The notes under the pieces were generated by a model. That model searched no databases, had not been told where the DNA came from, and saw only the letters and a list, made by a program, of their open reading frames with translations. A program made the translations under genes and the position numbers. DNA of 20,237 bases, from contig JBBQTU010000051.1 of assembly GCA_038213005.1 (NCBI GenBank), positions 1 through 20,237 on the forward strand, given 5' to 3'. Below, in pieces: positions 1 through 6,606 of this stretch. Positions within the stretch are counted from its first letter, which is position 1. The number at the start of each line of letters is the position of its first letter. This DNA is from JBBQTU01 sp038213005 (GTDB lineage: Bacteria > Planctomycetota > Phycisphaerae > Tepidisphaerales > Tepidisphaeraceae).

Positions 1-36
1 TCTCCCCCTGTTGCCCGCCACGGCTTTGCCTGGTGC

Positions 37-89
37 GGCCGGACCCCTCCTGATTGTGGGGTCGGCCCCCCCGGGGGGGGCCGGGGGGG
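37..89. repeat. Stem-loop followed by C7-G8-CC-G7 homopolymer tract
   Basis: An imperfect stem-loop (37-47 pairing with 58-67, one bulged base) is followed directly by seven Cs (66-72), eight Gs (73-80), CC and seven Gs (83-89). No gene is visible around it. The G runs could form a very stable hairpin or a G-quadruplex. The tract is also a likely site of sequencing or assembly error. Nothing else convincing was found in 1-320. Confidence 0.6.
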
Positions 90-321
90 CCTGCCCCACT
101 TTGAGGACGCGCAGTGGAATTGCGCTGTAGTGTTAGGGCGTGGTCAGGCAAGCCGCCGGGCGGACACAACTCTAATTCGCGTCATCGGATCCTTCGCGGT
201 TTACGGGCGAAATCACAGGTCGGTTGCTGAGGCGAACGAGCGGGCCGGTCCACCACGGCGAGATGCTGCGCAGGCGGCCCGCCTACTCCTTGCGAGTTCG
301 GCGGCGTGGGGGTTTCCTCCC

Positions 322-359
322 GGCGACATGTCGCCTCGGGAAAGCGGTGACATGTCGCC
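322..359. repeat. Two tandem 14-bp palindromes
   Basis: GGCGACATGTCGCC at 322-335 is a perfect 14-bp palindrome. GGTGACATGTCGCC at 346-359 is the same word with one change. The centres are 24 bp apart. The pair sits just beyond the terminator of the aminotransferase operon, in DNA without a supported gene. I recall this kind of element, which reads GDMSP in translation, as a dispersed intergenic repeat in Planctomycetota-like genomes; that is from memory. It could equally be a pair of protein-binding sites. Confidence 0.7.
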
Positions 360-365
360 GCAGTC

Positions 366-394
366 AAAAGAAGAGGCCCGCGTTGCCGCGGGCC
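366..394 (-). terminator. Rho-independent terminator of the aminotransferase operon
   Basis: On the minus strand an 8-bp GC-only stem (387-394 with 375-382) and a 4-nt loop are followed immediately by TCTTCTTTT (374-366). This is a textbook intrinsic terminator. It lies about 140 bp beyond the stop codon of the aminotransferase gene, in the correct orientation. Confidence 0.8.
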
Positions 395-455
395 GCTTGG
401 GTTGTCGTCGCGCTGCGTCACGCGTCGCTATGTCTGGAGTTCCACCCCCTCCCAG

Positions 456-473
456 CCTCCCCAAAGGGGGAGG
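456..473. repeat. CCTCCCC/GGGGAGG hairpin repeat
   Basis: A 7-bp perfect stem with a 4-nt loop lies in a purine/pyrimidine-biased stretch (445-490) between the aminotransferase stop codon and its terminator. It resembles the widespread CCTCCCC-AAAG-GGGGAGG intergenic repeats of environmental bacteria. It has no T-tract, so I do not call it a terminator. Confidence 0.5.
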
Positions 474-534
474 AGGAAGGGAGAAGGAGAGATGGCGGGC
501 GTCCGCTACGTTGAGATCGCACGGACGCACCACG

Positions 535-1686
535 TTAGAACAGCTTGGCCAGGACGTTCTGGGCGGCGGCGACGCCGGCGCCGATCTTGACGGGCTGGCC
601 GAGCTTTTTCAGGGTGAACTCGATGGCGGCGACGGCGGCGAGGCAGTCGTAGGCATCGGTGTAGCCCATGTGGTTCAGGCGGAAGATCTTGCCTTCCATG
701 GTGCCCTGGCCACCGGCGATGTGGATGTTGTGGGCCTTCTTCAGCGTGCCGCGGAAGTCCTTGTCATTGATGCCTTCGGGATAAACGATGGCGCTGACGG
801 AGTCGGCTGGCTGCTTGCTGAATAGCTGCATGCCCAGGGCGAGCATGCCCTGGCGGAAGGCTTCGGCGATGGTGGCGGTGCGCTTGCAGACGCCTTCGAT
901 GGTCTCTTCCTTGACCATGTTCAGGCTGACCTTGAGGGCTTCGATCAGCGTGTTGGCGGGAGTGTAGGGGGTGTCGCCGTCGGCCATGCTCTTCTTGTAG
1001 GCCTTGAGGTCGAGGTAGAACTCGCGGACGCTCTTATTGGCGTCGACGGCCTTCCAGGCGCGATCGGACAGGGCGACGAAGCCCAGGCCCGGGGGAAGCA
1101 TCAGGGCCTTCTGGCTACCGGTGATGGCAACGTCAACGCCCCACTGGTCCATCTTGAAGGGCAGGGCGCCGATGGAGGTGATGCCGTCGACGATGACCAG
1201 GGCTTCGGGGCTGCTGCTGGCGCGGACGGCCTTGCAGATGCCTTCGAGGTCCGAGACGGTGGCGGTGCTGGTTTCGGAATGGACCAGGATGACGGCGTCA
1301 TATTTGGCCTGGGCGAGTTCGGCGGCGATCATTTCGCCGGTGGCGGGCAGGCCGTATTCGAGTTTGAGGTCCTTGTGTTCGATGCCGAACTGCGAGCAGA
1401 CCTTGGTCCAGCGCTCGGCGAATTTGCCGTTGCTGACGCACAGGGCCTTCTGGCCGGGGGCGAGGGTGTTGACGATGCCGGCTTCGGCGGCGGCGGTGCC
1501 CGAACCGGTGATGGTCAGGACCATCTGTTTGGTCTGGTAGACGTACTGCAGAAGGGTCTGCACCTCGGCGAACATGGTGCGGAAATCGGCCGTGCGGTGA
1601 TGGTGCACGGGCTTGGCCAGTTCGAGCAGAGTCGCCTCGGGGACGCTGGTCGGGCCGGGGGTGTACAGACGATACTTCATCAACAT
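535..1686 (-). CDS. PLP-dependent class V aminotransferase (alanine-glyoxylate / serine-pyruvate type)
   Basis: A 383-aa fold-type I PLP enzyme of the class V family that includes alanine-glyoxylate, serine-glyoxylate and archaeal aspartate aminotransferases. It probably moves an amino group between a small amino acid and a 2-oxo acid in the cytoplasm. It opens with YTPGPTSVPE. The cofactor-contacting Asp is D167 in VIVDGITSIGA and the Schiff-base lysine is K193 in TGSQKALMLPPG. Length is normal for the family. The start at 1686 has AGGAGAAGGA just upstream; a second ATG six bases downstream is also possible. It follows the sugar-isomerase-like gene after 46 bp with no promoter seen between, so the two are probably co-transcribed, and it ends before a clear terminator. 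The exact substrate cannot be read from sequence. Relatives are often labelled 'soluble hydrogenase 42 kDa subunit', a historical misnomer. Confidence 0.9.
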   Translation of the reverse strand: MLMKYRLYTPGPTSVPEATLLELAKPVHHHRTADFRTMFAEVQTLLQYVYQTKQMVLTITGSGTAAAEAGIVNTLAPGQKALCVSNGKFAERWTKVCSQFGIEHKDLKLEYGLPATGEMIAAELAQAKYDAVILVHSETSTATVSDLEGICKAVRASSSPEALVIVDGITSIGALPFKMDQWGVDVAITGSQKALMLPPGLGFVALSDRAWKAVDANKSVREFYLDLKAYKKSMADGDTPYTPANTLIEALKVSLNMVKEETIEGVCKRTATIAEAFRQGMLALGMQLFSKQPADSVSAIVYPEGINDKDFRGTLKKAHNIHIAGGQGTMEGKIFRLNHMGYTDAYDCLAAVAAIEFTLKKLGQPVKIGAGVAAAQNVLAKLF

Positions 1687-1732
1687 AGTTCCTTCTCCTG
1701 CGCCGCCAGCGGCGGTGCGTAAAGTGATTCTT

Positions 1733-2509
1733 CTAAACTGCTTCGGTCCACTGTTTCTTCAAGAACGCCAGGGCGGCCGCGCCCTGGGTTGTCAGATCAA
1801 AGCCGGGCGCCTCAACGCTGATCATGCCATCATACCCGGCGGACTTCAGCGATGAAAACAGGGGGCGGTAATCGGATTTGCCGGTGCGGCCGGGAGCCAG
1901 GCGACCATCGAGGTCGGCCACATGCACGTGCCGGATCGATTTTCCGGCGGCAGCGACGTGGGCAACGGGCTCATTTTCCATCCAAAGGTGGTAACTGTCC
2001 ACTAGGCATTGGAAGGCCGGATGATTCACCGCATTCACGTATTCCATCGCCTCGGCGACGCTGTTGACGATGTTGCATTCCTTCTGATTCAGCGGCTCCA
2101 GCGTGATCGTGACGCCGTATTCGGCGGCGACTTTCGCGGCCTCGCTTGCGAATTCGGTTAGCTGGGTGCAGGCGGTCTGACGGTCAAAGCCATCGGGTAC
2201 GCGCCGGGCATCGCCGCTGCCCAGGACGATGACTGTCGCGCCGGCCTGGCCGGCCCGGCAGAGGGCATTGCGCAGATACTGCGACAGGCGGGGGCGATCG
2301 ACGGCCGGGCCGACGATCTTCAGAGCGCCGGGAACCAGGCAATTGGCCGCGGCAACCGGCAGGACGCTCGCGCTGATCTGCTGCAGGCCATGGTATTCGG
2401 GCGTGAGGCCGACGAAGAGGCTCTGTGCATTTCCCTCGACGTAGTCCCACCCCTGGGCCTTCGCCTGGGCCGCTGTTTCCATGCCGCCGCAGATGCCAAA
2501 TCGAACCAT
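1733..2509 (-). CDS. Sugar phosphate isomerase/epimerase-like TIM-barrel protein
   Basis: A 258-aa protein of the xylose-isomerase-like / AP-endonuclease family 2 TIM-barrel superfamily. Likely metal ligands are E138 (TLEPLN), D171 (LVDSYHLW), H196 (RHVHVADLDG) and E233 (SVEAPGFD), in the order expected for hydroxypyruvate isomerase, tagatose epimerase and inosose isomerase relatives. An open frame continues to an ATG at 2542, but I place the start at 2509. The 2509 ATG has GGGAGCGG upstream, begins with the typical VRFGICGG strand, and the 2542 ATG lies inside the predicted -10 box. It pairs with the downstream aminotransferase, so both may act in turnover of a small hydroxy- or oxo-acid such as glyoxylate or hydroxypyruvate. 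That pathway assignment is inference. Confidence 0.85.
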   Translation of the reverse strand: MVRFGICGGMETAAQAKAQGWDYVEGNAQSLFVGLTPEYHGLQQISASVLPVAAANCLVPGALKIVGPAVDRPRLSQYLRNALCRAGQAGATVIVLGSGDARRVPDGFDRQTACTQLTEFASEAAKVAAEYGVTITLEPLNQKECNIVNSVAEAMEYVNAVNHPAFQCLVDSYHLWMENEPVAHVAAAGKSIRHVHVADLDGRLAPGRTGKSDYRPLFSSLKSAGYDGMISVEAPGFDLTTQGAAALAFLKKQWTEAV

Positions 2510-2537
2510 CGCTCCGCTCCCGTGTTGGTCGGGCAGA

Positions 2538-2566
2538 ATCATAGAAAAAGAGTGGTCCGCTGTCCA
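2538..2566 (-). promoter_or_regulatory. Sigma70-type promoter of the isomerase-aminotransferase pair
   Basis: On the minus strand TGGACA (2566-2561) and TATGAT (2543-2538) are separated by 17 bp, with five of six matches in each box. Transcription would start near 2531, leaving a leader of about 22 nt before the 2509 start codon. The -10 box overlaps the upstream in-frame ATG at 2542, which argues against using that codon. Confidence 0.65.
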
Positions 2567-2717
2567 AGGCCCGGGGATCGGCGATGCGACATGATGATTG
2601 GAGCCCTGCGCGGCCGGCCGGCGGTCGCGATGGGCGACGGTTGTCGTAGCCGGTTCGGATATCGGGGACGCAGAGCAAGCGAGACAATCCGGCCATGGTG
2701 GCGGGAACGCAGAAGAA

Positions 2718-2789
2718 AGCGGGCGAAGGGAGTCGAACCCTCAACGTCAGGCTTGGAAAGCCTGCACTCTACCATTGAGTTACGCCCGC
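2718..2789 (-). tRNA. tRNA-Gly (anticodon UCC)
   Basis: A complete 72-nt cloverleaf can be folded. The acceptor arm is GCGGGCG/CGCCCGC with discriminator U, as usual for tRNA-Gly. The D-arm holds AATGGTAGAGT, the anticodon stem is CAGGC/GCCTG with loop TTTCCAA (anticodon TCC), and the T-arm has GGTTCGACTCC. The 3' CCA is not encoded. The gene lies between recG and the isomerase gene, all on the minus strand, with its own promoter at 2801-2829. Confidence 0.96.
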
Positions 2790-2800
2790 AACGGTGTGGG

Positions 2801-2829
2801 AGTTTACCCGCCGCTTCCGAAGCGGACAA
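2801..2829 (-). promoter_or_regulatory. Promoter of tRNA-Gly
   Basis: TTGTCC (2829-2824), a 17-bp spacer and TAAACT (2806-2801) sit about 12 bp before the mature 5' end of the tRNA. Each box matches four of six consensus bases and the spacing is ideal. The spacer contains a CCGCTTC/GAAGCGG inverted repeat. A short tandem repeat (GGCGATATGA twice) lies just upstream around 2832-2852. Confidence 0.5.
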
Positions 2830-2875
2830 GGGCGATATGAGGCGATATGAGGCGACGACTGCCATGATGAGGTAG

Positions 2876-4981
2876 TCAGCCGATCTGCGGCAGCGCCAGA
2901 GACTCGCCGAATTGGGCGAGCAGTTCCCGCCGCAGGGCCATGAGGGAGAGTCGCCGCAGTTGCGGGTCGTTCTGCAGCATCGCTTCGGCATCCTGCCGGG
3001 TCAGTTTCAACAGTTCCAGTTCACCGGTGATGTCGGCGAGTTTGAACTCGGGCAGGCCGTGCTGACGCATGCCGAAGAATTCGCCGGGGCCGCGAAGTTT
3101 CAGGTCGGCTTCGGCGATGTCAAAACCGCTGGCGGTCTGGGTCATGACGGTGAGGCGCTCGGTTGCGTCTTCGCTGGTCGGGTCACTCAGCAGCAGGCAG
3201 AGTGATGCGTGCTCACCCCGGCCGACCCGGCCGCGAAGCTGGTGCAGTTGCGAGAGCCCAAAACGGTCGGCGTTCTCGATCAGCATGACGGTGGCGTTGG
3301 GCACGTCGATGCCCACCTCGATAACGGTGGTCGCGACCAGGACGTCGACCTCGTGCCGGCGGAAGGCCAGCATGGCCGCCTGCTTCTCCTGCGTCTTCAT
3401 CTGTCCGTGGATCATGCCGACCCGCCAGTCGGCCAGGACGCCTCGCTTGAGCCGGTCACACTCGGCCGAGACGGATTTCACGCCTTGGTCCGCGATGTCC
3501 TCGTCGACCTGGGGCACGACGATATACGCCTGCCGCCCGGCCTGCAGTTCACGCTTGAGCAGCATGACGGCCTCGGCCCGCTGGGTTTCGCGGAACCAGG
3601 TGGTCTTGATCGGCTGGCGGCCGGAAGGGAGCTGCGTGATGGTGGTGATGTCGAAGTGGGCGAAATAGGACAAGGCCAGCGTTCGCGGGATGGGGGTGGC
3701 GGTCATCACCAGGTAATGCGGCGAGAGGCCTTTGTTCTTGAGGATGCCGCGCTGGCCCACGCCCAGTTTGTGCTGCTCGTCAACCACCACCAGGCCGAGG
3801 TTGGCGAACTGCATGTCTTCCTGGATCAGAGCCTGCGTGCCGATGGCGATGTGGATGTCTCCGGCCGCCAGATGCCGCTGCAGGCCGCCGCGTCCCTCTT
3901 TCTTGGTGCGCTGGGTAAACAGCTCGATGCTGACGGAACTGCCGGCCAGGAAATTGGAGATCGTCAGGTAATGCTGCTCAGCGAGCGTCTCGGTCGGAGC
4001 CAGGACAACCGCCTGATACCGGTTGGCGACGGCCGCCAGCATCGCATACAGAGCGACCACCGTCTTGCCGCAGCCGACATCGCCCTGCAGCAGGCGGTTC
4101 ATCGGGTGGGACTGCTGCATGTCGCGCAGGATCTGCCAGGCGGCCATCTGCTGCGCCTCGGTGAGATGGAAGGGGAAGCGGGCGAGAATCCGCTGATCCA
4201 GCGTGCGATCGAACTTCAGCGCCGGCGCCTGGGTGTCGATGTCTCGCAGCTTGCGGCTGAGGCACAGCGCCAGTTGCATCAGCATCAGTTCGTCGTAGAC
4301 CAGTCGGCGGCGGGCGCTGGCGGCCTCGGTGAGAGTCGTTGGCTGATGGATCGCGCGATAGGCCTCGCGCCGGCCGGGCAGGCCACGCGATTTCAGCAGC
4401 TCGGGCGGGAACCACTCCTGAACGCCCGCCAGTGCGGCTTCGATGTTGGCATCGACAATCTTCCAGATCGCCAGCGACTTGAGCTTGCCCGAAGCGGGGT
4501 AGATGGCTCGCACCAGGTCCTCGCCCACCAGGGGGGCATCGGGCTGGATCACTTCCCATTTCGCCTGGACCATCTGTGCCAGTCCGCGGAAGTAGCCCAC
4601 CTTGCCCTGCACGCGAAGGATCTGCCCGGGATGGATGCGCGTGCGGAGAAACGCGCCGTTGAACCATGCCAGGGAGAGAATCCCGGTAGGGTCGCGCAGG
4701 GTGGCCTCAAACCGCGGCCGGGGGTACGGGATGTAATCGACGGCCGTCACCTCGCCGCGGGCGATCTGAATCTGATGCGGCACCAGTTGAGCGATCGGGC
4801 GCTCGCTTCGCTCCACCTGGTAGGTGCGCGGGAAATACTCCAGCAGGTCGCCCAGCGTGCCGACACCGAGTTCGCGCAAGGCCTTGCCCCGCCCGGCCCC
4901 CACGCCCGCGAGATCCTCAATCGGCGCACCGACACCGGCCGGTTGTGTGGCGGGCGGAGGATGGGGCAATGCATCTGCCAT
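2876..4981 (-). CDS. recG: ATP-dependent DNA helicase RecG
   Basis: A 701-aa superfamily 2 helicase that remodels stalled replication forks and branch-migrates Holliday junctions. From the 2876-4981 product: an N-terminal HhH/wedge region (EDLAGVGAGRGKALRELG and the OB-fold around residues 75-145), Walker A GDVGCGKT (~300), Walker B VVDEQHKLG (~401), motif III TATPIPRT (~427), and the C-terminal QLRGRVGRG motif VI (~581). Length matches E. coli RecG (693 aa). The frame stays open to an ATG at 5089, but those extra 36 residues do not look like RecG, overlap the ferredoxin gene, and cross three hairpins. I therefore prefer 4981, although its Shine-Dalgarno is weak. Motif II reads DEQHKLG where DEQHRFG is usual, a conservative change. 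Confidence 0.93.
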   Translation of the reverse strand: MADALPHPPPATQPAGVGAPIEDLAGVGAGRGKALRELGVGTLGDLLEYFPRTYQVERSERPIAQLVPHQIQIARGEVTAVDYIPYPRPRFEATLRDPTGILSLAWFNGAFLRTRIHPGQILRVQGKVGYFRGLAQMVQAKWEVIQPDAPLVGEDLVRAIYPASGKLKSLAIWKIVDANIEAALAGVQEWFPPELLKSRGLPGRREAYRAIHQPTTLTEAASARRRLVYDELMLMQLALCLSRKLRDIDTQAPALKFDRTLDQRILARFPFHLTEAQQMAAWQILRDMQQSHPMNRLLQGDVGCGKTVVALYAMLAAVANRYQAVVLAPTETLAEQHYLTISNFLAGSSVSIELFTQRTKKEGRGGLQRHLAAGDIHIAIGTQALIQEDMQFANLGLVVVDEQHKLGVGQRGILKNKGLSPHYLVMTATPIPRTLALSYFAHFDITTITQLPSGRQPIKTTWFRETQRAEAVMLLKRELQAGRQAYIVVPQVDEDIADQGVKSVSAECDRLKRGVLADWRVGMIHGQMKTQEKQAAMLAFRRHEVDVLVATTVIEVGIDVPNATVMLIENADRFGLSQLHQLRGRVGRGEHASLCLLLSDPTSEDATERLTVMTQTASGFDIAEADLKLRGPGEFFGMRQHGLPEFKLADITGELELLKLTRQDAEAMLQNDPQLRRLSLMALRRELLAQFGESLALPQIG

Positions 4982-5002
4982 GGAACGATGACGGATGTTG
5001 TA

Positions 5003-5070
5003 CCCGCTTGCGGGCGGATGATCCAAATAGAGGCGCGGCCATCGTCGGCCGCTGGCCTGCGGCGCAGGCC
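5003..5070. other. Three consecutive hairpins between the ferredoxin gene and recG
   Basis: Three perfect inverted repeats fill this gap: 5054-5070 (GGCCTGCG/CGCAGGCC, 1-nt centre), 5035-5052 (GCGGCC/GGCCGC, 6-nt loop) and 5003-5014 (CCCGC/GCGGG, 2-nt loop). None is followed by a clear U-tract, so I do not call an intrinsic terminator. They may slow or end read-through from the hydrogenase operon into recG, or stabilise the 3' end of the message. Confidence 0.5.
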
Positions 5071-5072
5071 GG

Positions 5073-5339
5073 TCACTGCTTTGGGCCATCCTGACTCTTC
5101 AGATGATGGTGCAGCAGGCTGGCTACCGACGCCGAGTCCACCGCGTGGTAGATGGTGCCGGCGATCTGGACGTTGGGGCCTTGCAGGCAGTGGTCTTCGC
5201 AGAGGTGCCCTACCACCTGCACCGTTGCCTCCTGCTTCTCGTCGGCCAGGAATTTCTGGATGACTTCGATGTTGCGACGGTTGCCGCGGGAATAACACGA
5301 GCTTCCCATGCAGATTGTGATGCTCAGTTCCTGGGTCAT
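5073..5339 (-). CDS. Small thioredoxin-like [2Fe-2S] ferredoxin
   Basis: An 88-aa stand-alone thioredoxin-fold [2Fe-2S] protein like the C-terminal domain of NuoE. Four cluster cysteines are visible as C10-x4-C15 and C47-x3-C51 (ITICMGSSC and HLCEDHC). Its ATG overlaps the hydE stop as ATGA (5336-5339), so the two are probably translationally coupled. It is the last clear member of the hydrogenase operon. Related single-domain ferredoxins occur beside [FeFe]-hydrogenase subunits. A role as electron carrier to HydABC, or as electron donor to the radical-SAM maturases, is inference. The same fold occurs in HydC, the N-terminus of HydB and the C-terminus of HydA. Confidence 0.88.
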   Translation of the reverse strand: MTQELSITICMGSSCYSRGNRRNIEVIQKFLADEKQEATVQVVGHLCEDHCLQGPNVQIAGTIYHAVDSASVASLLHHHLKSQDGPKQ

Positions 5340-6388
5340 GCTTGCTTCTTCCTTCCACCTTGGCCCTGGCCGACCTTTCGGCCGATGCGGGCGATGCGGG
5401 AACGCAGACAGCCGCTGCAATCCTCGGCCGACTCGCCGATGCAGGCCTTGGCGGGATAGATTTCGTACATGGCGCGATACTTCACCGGCGTCAGGTTGGG
5501 CATGACGACGTTGGCCCCGCGCTGCAGGCCCAGTTCCCGGCCGTTGGTTTTGTTGATCGTGGCTAGAGCGGTGGTGCTGGGAAGGTTGGCCTGCGGGCAC
5601 ATGATCCGCGTCAGGGCAACCATCTTGTAGACCATCAACTCGGAGGCCGGTGCCTGATCGGCGCCCGCCCGGGCGTGCAGGGACGCGACCAGCGCAGGAT
5701 CGCCCAGCGGCGTGGCGGGATGCGGAATGAATGGGCCAATGCCGATCATGTCCAGATCCAGTTCGGCGAACACTTCGATGTCACGGGCGAGGCTTTGACA
5801 GGTCTGGCCGGGGATGCCGGCCATCACCCCGCTGCCAACCTCATAGCCGAGTTGTCGCAGTTTCCGCAGACGAGAAAAGCGGTCGCCGGTGCGGTTGCGG
5901 TAAGGCGGATGAATCGTCTGGTAGAGCTCTGTATCGGATGTCTCAAATCGCAGCAGATACCGGTCGGCCCCGGCCGACTTCCAGAGTGAGAGATTCTCAT
6001 CCTCCTGCTCACCAAGGCTGAGCGTCACCGCCAGGGGTGTGGTCGACTTGATGCCGCGGACGATGTCGGCGATGTCGGCCGGCGAGAGCAGCGGATCTTC
6101 CCCGGCCTGCAGGACGACGGTGCCGTAACCCAGTCGGGTGGCCAGCGCCGCACAGTCGAGAATTTCGTCGGCCGACATGCGATAGCGTTGGAGCTGCGTG
6201 TGGCCGGCCCGCAAGCCGCAGTAGGCGCACTGGCGAACGCAGGTGTTGGAGATCTCAACCAGCCCGCGCAGGTGCACCGCATCGCCCACACAGCAGTGGC
6301 GAACGGTGTCAGCCAGTTGCCAGAGATCTTCCAGTGCGGCCGGATCGTCGCATCGGAGCCAGGCGAGGATTTGTTCGCTAGTCAGCAT
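5336..6388 (-). CDS. hydE: [FeFe]-hydrogenase maturase HydE (radical SAM)
   Basis: A 350-aa radical-SAM enzyme that converts the HydG-made Fe(CO)2(CN)-cysteine synthon towards the diiron unit of the H-cluster. The CX3CX2C cluster motif is C50-VRQ-C54-AY-C57. The second, HydE-type CX7CX2C motif is C316, C324, C327 near the C-terminus. SAM-binding and barrel segments include GYGTVVLQAGEDP and SGVMAGIPGQT. The distinction from biotin synthase is supported by hydF and hydG in the same operon. The ATG at 6388 has no strong Shine-Dalgarno. It lies just beyond a nested inverted-repeat element, whose GAGGACGAG edge may serve as a poor ribosome site. Confidence 0.95.
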   Translation of the reverse strand: MLTSEQILAWLRCDDPAALEDLWQLADTVRHCCVGDAVHLRGLVEISNTCVRQCAYCGLRAGHTQLQRYRMSADEILDCAALATRLGYGTVVLQAGEDPLLSPADIADIVRGIKSTTPLAVTLSLGEQEDENLSLWKSAGADRYLLRFETSDTELYQTIHPPYRNRTGDRFSRLRKLRQLGYEVGSGVMAGIPGQTCQSLARDIEVFAELDLDMIGIGPFIPHPATPLGDPALVASLHARAGADQAPASELMVYKMVALTRIMCPQANLPSTTALATINKTNGRELGLQRGANVVMPNLTPVKYRAMYEIYPAKACIGESAEDCSGCLRSRIARIGRKVGQGQGGRKKQA

Positions 6389-6404
6389 TTCTGGTACTCG
6401 TCCT

Positions 6405-6606
6405 CACCACGAAGCAACGAAGCAACTAAGAAGAAACGCAAATGCAACACCGCGAAGGCGCGAAGATCGCGAAGCAAACGCGAAGAGAATAGATGAGGGA
6501 GGTAGCCCTTCGCGCCGTCCTTCGCGCCTTCGCGGTTAATTCGCATTTCTCGACTCATGTGGTATGTCCCCTTCAACTTCCTTCGTTGCTTCGTTGCTTC
6601 GTGGTA
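6405..6606. repeat. Nested inverted-repeat element A (hydF/hydE junction)
   Basis: About 200 bp made of two nested inverted repeats. The outer arms 6406-6426 and 6585-6605 are perfectly complementary over 21 bp (GAAGCAACGAAGCAAC type). The inner arms 6449-6465 and 6520-6536 are perfectly complementary over 17 bp (GCGAAGGCGCGAAG type). The same architecture and a related inner-to-outer spacer occur in element B (7840-8054). The element covers the last ~23 codons and the stop of hydF and the gap before hydE. It encodes no transposase; its small open frames look incidental. Confidence 0.85.

Noticed and set aside
535..1686. Reading the class V aminotransferase as a 'soluble hydrogenase 42 kDa subunit' belonging to the hydrogenase locus
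   Set aside because: The protein has clear PLP-enzyme residues (D167, K193) and no metal-cluster motifs. The hydrogenase label on its relatives is a misnomer. It is separated from the hyd genes by recG and a tRNA, with its own promoter and terminator.
4982..5089. RecG N-terminal extension starting at 5089
   Set aside because: It overlaps the ferredoxin gene by 17 bp, crosses three hairpins, and has no RecG similarity; the 4981 start gives a family-typical 701 aa.
3209..5263. Long plus-strand open frame (684 codons) opposite recG
   Set aside because: It is antisense to a helicase with every motif intact, shows no recognisable domain, and is expected in GC-rich DNA where the opposite strand lacks stops.
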